Source of the DNA: Channallabes apus
Lineage: Eukaryota > Chordata > Actinopteri > Siluriformes > Clariidae
Direction of reading: 5' to 3'
DNA: 64,000 bases
Assembly (NCBI GenBank): GCA_030522415.1
Contig: CM060109.1
Coordinates: 28,421,392 to 28,485,391 of the forward strand
The translations under genes and the position numbers were made by a program. Positions 12,568 through 22,558 of this stretch are shown here, one piece after another (position 1 is the first letter of the stretch; each line of letters begins with the position of its first letter). The notes below the pieces were generated by a model. It was not told where the DNA came from and ran no database searches. It worked only from the letters and a program-made list of their open reading frames with translations.

Positions 12568-14477
12568 GGCCCGGTTACTCGATAACGCACACTATTCGCG
12601 CGCTAAGAAGACTCTTAAGATATATCTTACGTTAAGTGATAACTTTTCTAAGAGTATTTCTCGAACTGTCTCTTAGGAGTCTTCTTAAGTCACTGCCTCT
12701 TACGTCCGATGTTACGCGGCGCTGTCTACAGTGAAGGTCCTGAATTAGCGGACATCGGTTGCTCAGGAATCGATTTTTCACTCCTTTTGCATGACAGCGT
12801 TAAGAAAGACAGCACTTTCTATGCAAATTAAACATTGCACTAAATTATTTTAATAGCGTTTATTTCGACATGGGTTAACTTAACAATAATATGCCATAAT
12901 AGACAAATATATAAATGAATATTAATTAATTAATTAATTAATTAATTAATATCGCTAATATTTTCATGTAACATGTGGCCGTGAAACGAACCGGGTTTAC
13001 AATCATAGTTGATGGACAAACAGCTGATAACACTCTTCACCAGCTTCAGAAACAATGTGAAGTGTCAGTTGTTGGGGTTGTATAGCATACTTATGGAATG
13101 AATACGATGAGATGACAGAGTGGATGTTTAATACCCCTATCTCACACGCGGGGCCGTAAGTGCGGTTCATTATGATTCGGTGCGAGTTTTGGTGCTGTGA
13201 TTACGTTTCCATTTTACCACGCAAAAAAAATAAACATGTTTAACATGTGGAAGCTCGCGGACCTTGCAGATCTTCGCGGATCGTCGGGCGGCCACTCGAG
13301 GCGGCTCATGGTGCCTAATACCCCTCTCTCACCTGTGTGGCCGGACTCATCTCCGTGAGCTGCCGCGATTGCCCACGACGTTCCTTTAACGTTCCGCGAA
13401 GTTCTGCAAAGTCTGCAAGCTTCCGCGAGGACCAGCAAAAAACTAAACGTGGAATTTTTCACGCGGAAAGATGGAAACGTAATCACAGCGCAAAACTCGG
13501 GGTGAATCATGATCAAGCCTACAGCCACAGCGCGAGACCGTGCAGGTGAGATAGGGGTATAACACACCACATCTCACAGCGAGTCAAACCGCATAAGTGA
13601 ATACTGTAGGGGTATTAAACATTACAATCACACAGAAAAATTAATGAATGCGGGGTTTGAAACTCCCAAGGTTATTGTCTCATTTAACTAAATCAAATTT
13701 CATAAAAATAAAACGTGTCAAAAGAAAAACCCATAAAGTCATGGATAATGGCTAATGATCAATGAAACATATTTTAAACAAAAGCAGCGAGCAGCTGGAC
13801 ATCGGGACGGGGAGTGTACAGTAAGTACAGTAAGTACGATGCGTTGGTCTGGCACGCGCAGGTCTGAGCAGCTCAAGAAGCTCCATAATCTGTTGCCTTG
13901 GAAGGCAAAACTTTTATTTAAATATTTTTTTAAATAACGACCACGGGGAAAATATGAAAAGGGCTGAAGTTTTGTCTAAAGGAAAAATGTACATGACCCA
14001 CACGGCTCCACGGACCGCCCCGTCTTCAGTTTAACACAACACCGTGCTGTATCGCTGCCAAATTGTTCGCCAGCTGTTTAATATTAATAGTGATTGGCAA
14101 TTTTAATGCGTTAGTCACATTATGAAATAGGCTAATCAAAAGTCACTCTATTAGTTCTGATATCAAATAAAATAAAATTCTTAAACAGGTCTACAGTATA
14201 TTCCATCATTAATACGACTTTGATAACGTGCCATAATGTGTTTGCATACACCGCTGATTTATAAAGACTGCTGCTCAGTGGCGGCGACTAGCGTCTAGAG
14301 CTGAAACTACGCTAAGTATGAGTTAAGGTTGGTCCAGACCAACCTTACGAACGTGTGACTTAGCTAAGAGATACTTAGCGTAAGAACGTTTCGGGAAATG
14401 CGCCATTAAGTTAAGAGAGAGGTTAAGGTACAACTTAAGAACTACTTAGAGATAAGAAGCTTTCGAGAAACCGGGCC
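12568..14477. mobile_element. Harbinger/ISL2EU-like non-autonomous DNA transposon
   Basis: The ends read GGCCCGGTTACTCGA (12568 on) and TCGAGAAACCGGGCC (to 14477), about 15 bp inverted with one mismatch. They are flanked by CAG at 12565-12567 and 14478-14480. Deleting the element with one CAG rejoins the LINE RT frame as ...PGMDQ-IRYIM..., which confirms the boundaries. No transposase is visible, so it needs a partner in trans. The subterminal regions are rich in cttaag-type motifs, and a stem with a 10-bp arm (aaggttggtc/gaccaacctt) lies at 14326-14347. An (AATT)n run is at 12920-12951. The superfamily is inferred from TIR and 3-bp TSD and is not certain. Confidence 0.75.
13132..13559. mobile_element. 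Palindromic MITE, TAA target duplication
   Basis: It begins TACCCCTATCTCAC and ends GTGAGATAGGGGTA, a 14-bp perfect inverted terminus. It is flanked by TAA (13129-13131 and 13560-13562), the Harbinger-type target. The two arms are partly complementary well inside the ends (the 'gctgtgattacgtttccat' block near 13192 has an inverted copy near 13466-13489), so the whole 428 bp can fold back. It is CG-richer than its host element and has no coding capacity. Confidence 0.75.
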
Positions 14478-16297
14478 CAGATTCGTTATATAATGGTAAG
14501 TCAACTCAGTGAAATATCCAAGGATATTTTATTAAAAATGTATAGCAAAATTTGGGAAGAAGGGAAATTACCACAAAGTTGGAAGGAGGGGTTGATTATA
14601 CCAATACGCAAACCCGGTAAAGATAGTACAAATCCAGGAAATTATAGACCTATTGCTTTGACAACTAACGTTGGTAAAATAATGGAAAAAAATGTGAATG
14701 AAAGGTTAGTGTATCATGTAGAAAATAAAAAATTTTTATCCAAGTACCAAAGTGGTTTTAGACGAGGAAGAAATACAATGGATCCAGCTGTGTGTCTAGA
14801 ACACGAAATAAGGAAGGCACAAATAAATAGAGAGAGTGTAGTGGCTGTTTTCTTTGATATTGAGAAAGCATATGACATGATGTGGAGAGAAGTCTGTTAA
14901 TTAAACTATGGAAGCTAGGTATCAAAGGTCAAATGTATAGATGGATCAAGGAATTTTTATCAGAAACAACAATAAAAATGAAGATAGGAGACAGTTACTC
15001 TGGAAAGTATGAGATTGAGAATGGAACTCCACAAGGAAGTATAGTGAGTCCTTTATTGTTTTCCATAATGATAAATGATGTATTTGAAGAATTGGATAAT
15101 GGACTAGGGTTCTGGCTCTTCGCGGACGATGGGGCAATATGGAAAAGGGGAAGGAATATTGAATTTATTGTTAAAAATAGGCTATTACAATAGTTGAAGA
15201 TTGGTTATAAATGGGGTTTTAAATTTTCAGTAGACAAAACAAAGACAATGTTTTTTACAAGGAAAAAAATTGGAAGCGAGGTAAAGTTAAAATTATATAA
15301 TCAAGAACTAGAAAGAGTGAAACATTTAAAATTTTTAGGGATATGGTTTGATGAAAGAGTTACATGGTCTGTACATATTCAGAATATAGTGGATAAATGT
15401 AAGAAAATAATAAATACAATGAAGTGTCTAGTTCGTAGTGAATGGGGGGCAGATAGGATGGCATTAAAAGCCATGTATAGTGGACTGGTTAGATCAGTGT
15501 TAGATTATGGGTGTGTGGTGTACGGATCAGCAGCAGAGATGTCTCTGAAAAAATTAGATAAAATACAATATCAGGTATTGAGATTGTGTACAGGAGCTAT
15601 AAAAACTACTTCAATTGCAGCACTACAGGTTGAAATGGGGGAAATGCCACTAGAAATGAGAAGGGCACAGTTATCAGTAACTTATTGGCCAAATTTACAA
15701 GGACATAGTCAAGAGCATCCAACACTAGATACTTTAAAGCCGTGTTGGGAAAAGGAGAGGAGGAAAACTAAAAGTTTTGGATGTACAGTGATACAGAAAG
15801 CAACGGAACTTAAAGTGAATCAATTAAATGTGAGTCCAACTGTTCCACTCCCAGTAATAAAAACCTTGGTTATTTGCAGATGTCACAGTAGATTTCTCAT
15901 TGTTAGAACAGAAAAACAAAGACAATTTATGTAATGTGCAGACATATATTAATGAGTACTACGGTTATGTTCAGATATACACAGATGCGTCAAATAGTCC
16001 AGACAATAAGATAGGAGCAGCGTTTGTTGTTCCAGAGTTTAACTTATCAATAAAGAAAAGAATTAGTGATGAATTATCTGTTTATACAGGGGAAATGATT
16101 GCATTACTGTTGGCAGTACAGTGGATAGAAGAAATAAGACCTCTGAAATCAGTAATTTGTTCAGATTCAAGTTCATCATTGGTTAGTCTACAATACAACC
16201 ATTCGGAAAGGAGACCAGACATTTTAATGGAAATAATGCGAACACTATACAGAATTCAGATGATGGGGATTGCAGTGGTATTTTTGTGGGTGCCGGC

Positions 16298-17411
16298 TAG
16301 GGTTGTGTACCGAACACCGGTGCCAAGAAGGCACCGGTACCGATAGAACCGGTATGTACCGGACCGAAACAGAATGCGAATTTTGGTGCCTCATTTCGGT
16401 GCCACTTAAATGCCTGAACTGTCGATTGAAATATTTGTTCTCTAGATTCATATATTTTTGTAGATTAATAGTTTATTAGATTAAATGAAAGAAATTAAAA
16501 GCACAAATCATCCGGAAATGAGAGACCATCCGAGATGCGCGTGAATGCAGCAACTAACGTTACACTCGCTCTGACGGCAGCAGGCGGTCTACCGATAGCT
16601 TAGCATGCTAAATTAAACAACTCTTGTTAAAATGCCTAAAACTAAACGGTCGAAAGTGTGGCTGTATTTCACAAGAAAGGATTCCGACACCGCGACGTGC
16701 AGCAAATGTTTTACAGCAGTTACAACGTGTAAAGGCGGAAACATGTCAAATCTAATGCAACATTCGAGGGCAGACGGAATAAAGTTAAAAGCAGACGGAG
16801 GCACCGTGTTTTCTTGTGGACAACAGCTGGCGCTATCAGTGTGGACGACCCCAGTCCCAGTCATACAAACCGTAGCAAAAAGGAGTCACCGATTATGATG
16901 CCGACAGCAGACTTTCCGCAGGTTAGTAGTAGAATAATGTAACGTTAATAGCAAAATGCAAATCTTGCATTCATGCTAACAAATAGACAAACAATTTGTA
17001 AAAAACTAATGTAACATGGATTCTGTTTATAATTATGGCTTTCCAGCTAGTACTAGTAGTACTACAACAGTGACCCCATTTACCATTGTAAATAAGGCTA
17101 TGCATGTCCTGTGCAGGGCAATAAGTCAGGAAAGGTGTTGTATTTTGACAGAAAAGGCAAATATGGTGAAATTTCTGCAAAAGAATTGCTAAAATTTGAA
17201 GCTTACATATTCATATATACTTTAAACTTTTAATATATTGTTCAATTTTAAGCATAAAATTTTTTGTTCAATAAAAATTAATTCTTGAGTCATCCACTAT
17301 AATTTTGTGGCTTAAAAGTATCGGTTCAGGCACCGTTTTGGCACCGGTAACGTTTTCAAAGTATCGATTTGGTACCGGTATCGAAAAAAACCCAAACGAT
17401 ACCCAACCCTA
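16298..17411 (+). mobile_element. Non-autonomous hAT element with BED finger exon (copy 1)
   Basis: The ends are TAGGGTTGTGTACCG... and ...CGATACCCAACCCTA. They are flanked by the exact 8-bp duplication GTGCCGGC (16290-16297 and 17412-17419), the hAT signature. The insertion splits the LINE RNase H region; removing it restores the LINE frame. The ends are rich in 'accggtacc' type palindromes. The 1114 bp hold one exon-like frame for a BED-type finger and no hAT catalytic domain. The same derivative recurs inverted at 61537-64000. Confidence 0.9.
16632..16898 (+). pseudogene. BED-type zinc-finger exon of a hAT transposase (frameshifted)
   Basis: Read from the ATG at 16632 it starts MPKTKRSKVWLYFTRKD and shows C23 and C26 (CSKC) and H44. 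The fourth position, usually His in BED fingers, appears to be Asp (HSRAD). After residue about 59 the frame differs from the copy at 63.4-63.7 kb through a small deletion near 16810. A splice-donor-like CAG/GTTAGT lies at 16918-16926, as expected if this was exon 1 of a longer transposase gene. The hAT catalytic domain is absent. Confidence 0.75.
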
Positions 17412-18838
17412 GTGCCGGCACATTTTTGTATCCAAGGAAATGAAAAAGCAGATAAAGAAGCAAAAGAAGCGGTGAAAAACAGTGACATCAATTTAATTGT
17501 ACATTTAAGTAAATATGAAATCAAGAGTATTATTAAGAAAAGACTGAGGGAAAGGTGGCAAAAAGAGTGGGATAAAGAGAAAAAAGGTTGATGGTTTTAT
17601 AGAATTCAAAGGAAAGTGGGAGAGAAACAGAAGAGAAGAAGTAGTAATATCAAGGTTGAGATTTGGACACACAAGATTAAATAGTACACTTTATAAGGTG
17701 GGTAAACATGATATGGGAAAGTGTGAGTTCTGTGGACAAGAGGAAACAGTGGAACATGTTATAATGTACTGTCAGAAATATGAGAATGAAAGAAGAAGTT
17801 TAAAGGGAAAATAAAAATGAAATGTATATTGCGATATGTTTTACAAAATAACTCGGGAAATGAATGTTATAATATTATTTTTCAGTTTCTTAAAATAACG
17901 AATTTGTGGGAGAGAATATAAATTAAAAAAAAGGGAGGGGGGGGAAGGGAGGTAATCATTTTGATCCACACTCCATACCAGTGGTGGCGGTAATATACCA
18001 ATTTGTTGTTTGTCAACCGCCAATAAAATACCAAATAGAAGAAGAAGAAGAAACTGGGTCGAGCATTAATTTCTGTTCTATTAAGTGGGTTTTGTTTGAT
18101 CTGGCTTTGTTTTAGTTTGTTTTGATGACAGTTGGCCTTTTTGTTTATGGAGCTTTAAGTTAAGTTTGTTTCCATTAAGATGTCTTTGTCTTTGTGTCTC
18201 CTAGCAGGATTAGCCTTTTGTGTTTACCCTCATGTGTAAGTAACCCCCATTGCATGTTTCGTTATTAGTCTGTATAAATACTAATGAGGGCACTACTAAC
18301 CTGTTTAGATATTTGTCTGTCTAGTCTTCGAGTCTGTCTAGTCTCATTGTCTGCTTAGCTCTTAGTCTGTTTAGGTACTAACTTGTTTAGCAACTAACCT
18401 TTAGAGTTCTTAGTCTGTTTCATACCTAGTCTGCTGTGTACCTTGTCTGTTCATCCCTTGGGTCTCAGGCTACTAGCCTGTTTAGCAATTGGTCTGTTTA
18501 GCTCTTAGCTAGCTTAGCAGCCAATGGGCGTAACAGCTAGTAGACCTAGCCAAGCCTGTCTTGTGTTCGTTTATCCCTTACATGCATAGTCCCTAGTGTT
18601 TAGTCAGCTAGTCTGTTTAGTGTCTTGTCTTGTCCAGTCTGTATTGTATCAGTGTTTGTAATCCCTAGTCTGTGTATGTTTTAGTTTATGAGTTCTGTTT
18701 ATAGTATGCTCCACGTTTTTAGCCAACTTCCGTTGTTTGTTTGTTATAATTAAAGACTTTTTGTTACACCTCACACCCTCTGCGCCTATGCCTCAACTTA
18801 TTCCCACAGTCCAACATCTAACAGAACGTGACAACTAT

Positions 18839-19025
18839 TCATGTTCCAACATTATCCTGCTCCATAACTTTTTTAATATTTTCAATTCATGATAATGTTT
18901 AGTAATATAAGTAAATAATTTCAGTTGCACACATTATGTGGTAATTTATAAAAGCAAAGGAATGAAAATTAAACCAAAAAAAATACTGGTAATTTGTAAA
19001 TTATATAAAACTCTTTTGCAATATT
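18839..19025. other. No feature seen
   Basis: Short AT-rich spacer between the solo LTR duplication and the next element. Confidence 0.4.
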
Positions 19026-19503
19026 CACCAATCAGCCATAAAATGAACCGTTAAGCTATTACGTTAGAACTACCTAGATTTTAGGTGTCCTTACTGTATG
19101 CCACAAGGTAGTTCTTCCCCCTCAGGGCATGGCTCCATGGGGCCTCTGGGGTTGTGCTCTGGTTGTTTCACCAGAACGTTGGCAGCAGATCCTTTGGGTG
19201 CTGTGGGTTATGGGGCCAGGTCTCTGTGGAACAGCAGATTTGTCTGGCGTATCCCATGGGTCCTTGATCTGATTGGGATCTTGGGAGTTTGAAGGCTGGG
19301 GGACGGCCTTGGGCTCTTTCCTTGCTGGGCTACGGTGCACTGGGTAATCTGGTAATTTGATCAGATGGGCTGGACTTTGATTCCCACGGGAATGGTTGAG
19401 CATTAGGTGGGCATGATGCTGTCACCAGTTTACTGGTACATACAGTAGTTGATAATCAATGTGTTAACGTTTTTGTGGTGTTAATATTTTTACTGATTGG
19501 TGT
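19026..19503 (-). mobile_element. Internally deleted Tc1-like element
   Basis: The left end (caccaatcagccataaaatg) and the right end (complement of ttactgattggtgta) are imperfect inverted repeats. They resemble the 'caatcagccataacatta' termini of a widespread fish Tc1/mariner family. The GC-richer core (19095-19400) resembles the transposase gene of that family on the minus strand, as in the block reading 'acgttggcagcagatccttt' on the plus strand. No catalytic frame survives. Both strands happen to have open frames here, but neither shows conserved motifs. Confidence 0.55.
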
Positions 19504-20269
19504 AGTTTATTACAGTACTTTAACTAACTATAATCTTTCATATTCTGCATTAACATGGACCCTAATATTTAAGGAATTATTGGAATCACAAATATTTGTT
19601 CTTATGACACAATGTGTGATCATCTTGACCATCTTTCTTTGAATTCTATCTAATGCATTGGATTTCCCAAAGTAAAAACTTCTTATTCTGCTGCACAGCA
19701 TGTGGAACCACTATGTGCATGTCAAATACGTTGAGCATGTAAATGCAGATTTTATAGGATCAGTAAAAAGTTACCATATAAAAAGTTGGACTATCTAATT
19801 AGAATGATTTTGGATAGAAGAAACATTGCCCATGTAACCGTAGCTATGCACAGACACAGAGACACAGCTGTTTGACAAAATCCTGGCTTGTTAACTTATC
19901 CTTGACAGCTGGATTACTTTTTTCCCTCCTGAGAGAGTGAAAGGAAACACACTGGCATCTGTCGCTGATCTGTTGTTTGTCATTTAATTAAAAAGCTTCA
20001 ATAGTGTTCAATGTTGCCATAAATACTATAAATATGGTAAACTAGAACCCTGAGGAACTTATTTTATTGCAGTCTCAGTGTACTATTTTGACATATGTAC
20101 AAGGTCTTCTGTAGTGGAATTTATTTCCACAGAAATAATACTACTATATATTCCTGGTAAAACATCAAGCAGTGTACTTTGAGTCATGTAGATTGAACAT
20201 TTGATTTAGGATCAAAAATTCATCCAACCACGCCTCAATGCCTCAAGATATGGCTTTACATGCTGTTAT
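19504..20269. other. No gene recognised
   Basis: AT-rich DNA without a delimited element. Confidence 0.4.
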
Positions 20270-20939
20270 GTCCTGGACTAGGTCGGGCTGTATCAGGAAC
20301 GAAAAGAAGAGAAAAACTGGAAAAATAAATAAAAAGGGGGTGAGACCAATAGTGCACTTGCTTAGTATTTATTTACAAAAGTGAATAAGTAAAACCCCAA
20401 ATGGTGATTGGGAATTTCAGAAGTCGACAAGGCCAAAACACTAAACAAAATTTCTTCTTGCTAGTCCCAAAGTAGAATCCTTAATGCTGCTGCTGCAAAA
20501 AAAGAAACCAAAATACAACACACTACACTTATTCTTTTACTAACCACAACCAGGAGAAAACAAAGTATAAAATGGCATTGACTTTCTATTAAACCATTAC
20601 AGTATATGCAGAATCATATACAAAAAAAGCATGGAAAAGCCTATCAATATCAAGCAACATCAAAAGGGGGAAATTGGAGCATAGTCAAAAAAATGTAGCA
20701 AGGGGTCATACTCTGTATTTCTTTCACAACAATCACAATACAAGCAGAGCAGGAAACAAAGGCCGGTCTGCAGTAGCGATGAGGCGTCATGAACGATCTT
20801 TCAAAAAAAGATTTGTTTATTTTGATGAACGAGATTCAAAGAACCGAGTCACTAAAAGGATCCAAATTTCACTAGTCTGCAGCACCGTAGTCTGAAGAGC
20901 TTAAGTAGGCCGCTGGGTCTCCTGCTTAACTAGTTGTCA
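20270..20939 (-). mobile_element. Possible solo LTR (minus strand)
   Basis: On the minus strand it would start TGACAACTAGTTAAGCAGG and end ...GGACATAACA, giving TG...CA termini. An AATAAA signal sits near 20370, about 100 bp before the end, as in many LTR R regions. I found no matching target duplication, so the boundaries are provisional. A 101-bp hAT MITE is inserted in it. Confidence 0.35.
20774..20874. mobile_element. 101-bp hAT-type MITE
   Basis: Flanked by the exact 8-bp repeat GTCTGCAG (20766-20773 and 20875-20882). It starts TAGCGATGAGG and ends AATTTCACTA, so only a few terminal bases are inverted (TAGYGA). The sequence (gaacgatctttcaaa, gaaccgagtcact) resembles short hAT-related repeats common in teleosts. 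It is non-coding. Confidence 0.7.
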
Positions 20940-21655
20940 GGTAGGAGGCGGATCAACAAGGGTAGAACAACCAAGCGATTCCAGGAACCAACCGATTGCA
21001 CCAGCAGATACATAAGTGAAGCACAAAATATAAATATAAATTCCATATTGTAACAATGCACATGGAAATACAGAATGAAAGTCCTGTATGTCTCGGATCT
21101 CTACCTGAGTATGCCAGAAAGAATACTGCACAATGTTTTCTGAACGGGTCCTCTGATTTTCTTTCTCGCTCTAAGTCCTCTAGGTTTTTATGGCATGAGG
21201 AATTCAGAGATGATAATTGACTCGGATATCCAGCTGCCTCCAGTAGCATTAAATATGAATATGAGGCCTATGTAGGATTGTATAAGGCTTAGAGGATATA
21301 AAGATGAAGAGGTTCTTTTTTTTCTTTCCCAAAGTAGTAATCCTTAGAACCTAGAAAAAAAACAAACACCAGTCAATCAGATGCTGGAATAGTTCTGCTA
21401 AACCAATGACTGAATGTGACAGGTGTAATTTACATTTACAGAAAATGAGTCACCCTGTAACAGTATTTTGGTCTCACTGCAATTAGAAGTGAGTTTTACT
21501 GTATGTATTAACGGTAATGCAAGAGGGAGATAAAGATAGACCAGTCCCAGTCTCTAGACTCTCTCTAAGAACGTGTCCACATGAAATAGTCATCAAGTCA
21601 ATCAAACGTATTTCCCTTCCTGCTGAAGTTCCAGTGATGCTTTGGCTCCACTTAA
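20940..21655. other. No gene recognised
   Basis: Short open frames without motifs. No repeat boundaries were found. Confidence 0.4.
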
Positions 21656-21665
21656 CCTTTACAGT

Positions 21666-22012
21666 TACAACCTTTACTACAACCTATACCGCTTAATCCT
21701 GTGTTTAGGGTCACATGGAGCCTATCCCAGGAGACTTCGGGCACTAGGCGTGGTACACCCTGGACAGGGTGTCAATCCATTGCAGGGCACACACATATAC
21801 ACACACACACCCAATCACACACTAATTTAGGAACGCCAACCTGCATATCTTTGGACTGTGGGAGGAAACCGGAGTACCCGGAGGAAACCCACCAAGCACG
21901 GGGAGAACATGCAAACACACAGAGACGGGAATCAAGCCTGGCCGGGGAATCGAACCCTGGACCCTGGAGGTGCAAGGCGACAGTGCTAACCACTACACCA
22001 CCGCGCCGCCAC
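21666..22012 (-). repeat. tRNA-derived SINE, near full length
   Basis: On the minus strand the head carries an A box (TGGTGTAGTGG, complement of 21990-22000) and a perfect B box (GGTTCGATTCC, complement of 21946-21956). A body follows with 'ttctccccgtgcttggtggg'. It ends near 21688 with a short repetitive tail. An exact 10-bp target duplication CCTTTACAGT flanks it (21656-21665 and 22013-22022). This is the best copy of a family that also occurs at about 6.5, 28.9, 45.9, 53.0, 57.1 and 60.1 kb. Confidence 0.9.
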
Positions 22013-22022
22013 CCTTTACAGT

Positions 22023-22550
22023 ATGTATGTTTCTAATGCTTCTGTGGGTGCAGGCCCATTCTTTTTTCTACGAACAGCTCAGTAGAATCAGTTTAGACCC
22101 TGATTCTCAGGCAGCAGTATTTTGCAAGATGCTTTTTCAGAGCAACAAAACAGGATTTACATCCAATCAACCCAACTACAGCACTCAAATTAACCCCATG
22201 AATCAGCTTCGTTCCACTCAGCACCACGGTATCCAGCCAATCTTGGGGAAATGAAGACTGTTAAAATCGAGATTAGAGTGGCTGTTACCATGTGCTTATG
22301 GTCTCCCATGCAGTGTTCTTCCATTCAGCTATAAGCATCTCTCTGTCTAGAAGATTGATAGAATATAGGTGGGAAGCTAAACCTTACACATTATCACCAT
22401 ATTGCTCACCTCTTGCATTGTACATATGTGTACATAACAGACAATCACCATTATTGCTGCGTTACTCTAGCCTTGTTTATAATCAGTTATCATCTCTCTC
22501 GAGTGTTCCAGTCATTAGTGAACAACAAAGATATCCTGTATTTTCTTGTG
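22023..22550. other. No gene recognised
   Basis: Unique-looking DNA. Open frames around 22292-22679 overlap in several frames and show no motif. Confidence 0.4.
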
Positions 22551-22558
22551 CCCTGGAT

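Larger units (their letters stand above)
11204..17814 (+). pseudogene. LINE ORF2: endonuclease-RT-RNase H, interrupted
   Basis: The apurinic-type endonuclease is readable from 11204: MNILQWNARS, then IQETW, CCGDFNAHS and IGSDHYPI, so the E, D, N and H active-site positions are present. A stop at 11966-11968 and a frame change follow. The RT resumes near 12271, is split by an insertion at 12568-14477, and continues with NYRPIAL, FFDIEKAYD, GTPQGSIVSPLLF and FADDGAIW (about 15119-15142), with frame breaks near 14898 and 15191. RNase H shows YTDAS, TGEMIAL and CSDSSS (about 15975-16175). It is split by the hAT at 16298-17411, then ends with a CEFC...HVIMYC zinc-like motif. Precise removal of both inserts restores the reading frame across each site. 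Confidence 0.85.
9886..18050 (+). mobile_element. Full-length I/Nimb-like LINE carrying two insertions
   Basis: A non-LTR retrotransposon bounded by an exact 13-bp target duplication AAACTGGGTCGAG (9873-9885 and 18051-18063), ending in a (GAA)n tail at about 18036-18050. Removing the two inserted transposons and their duplications leaves about 5.13 kb. It has a 5' UTR, ORF1 with three CCHC knuckles, and ORF2 with endonuclease, RT and RNase H. ORF2 starts in an ATGA overlap with the ORF1 stop at 11204-11207. The RNase H domain plus triple-knuckle ORF1 fit the I/Nimb clades. The coding parts carry stops and frameshifts, so the copy is dead. Confidence 0.88.
9727..18833 (+). mobile_element. Probable solo LTR (gypsy-like), split by a LINE
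   Basis: The outermost unit of the nest. The outer ends read TGAGAGGG... at 9727 and ...CGTGACA at 18833, giving TG...CA termini. They are flanked by an exact 5-bp direct repeat ACTAT (9722-9726 and 18834-18838). The LTR parts are 9727-9885 and 18064-18833, about 930 bp together. The first carries a TATA-like ttataaata near 9850. The second has a region rich in 'tagtctgttta' and a polyadenylation-like attaaag near 18750. No internal retroviral genes remain, so it is probably a solo LTR left by LTR-LTR recombination. The gypsy assignment rests on layout only. Confidence 0.7.

Noticed and set aside
19098..19403. Overlapping open frames on both strands in a GC-rich segment
   Set aside because: Better explained as part of a deleted Tc1-like element. 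Neither frame has a conserved domain.
20270..20939. Calling this a confirmed solo LTR
   Set aside because: TG/CA ends and an AATAAA are present but no target duplication matches, so it is kept only as a low-confidence feature.
21946..22000. Possible genuine tRNA gene (A and B boxes)
   Set aside because: The flanking SINE body, tail, target duplication and other copies show it is a SINE head, and no full cloverleaf was found.
21701..22036. Open frames across the 21.7 kb SINE
   Set aside because: Low stop density of the SINE sequence. The same peptide-like strings recur at other SINE copies.
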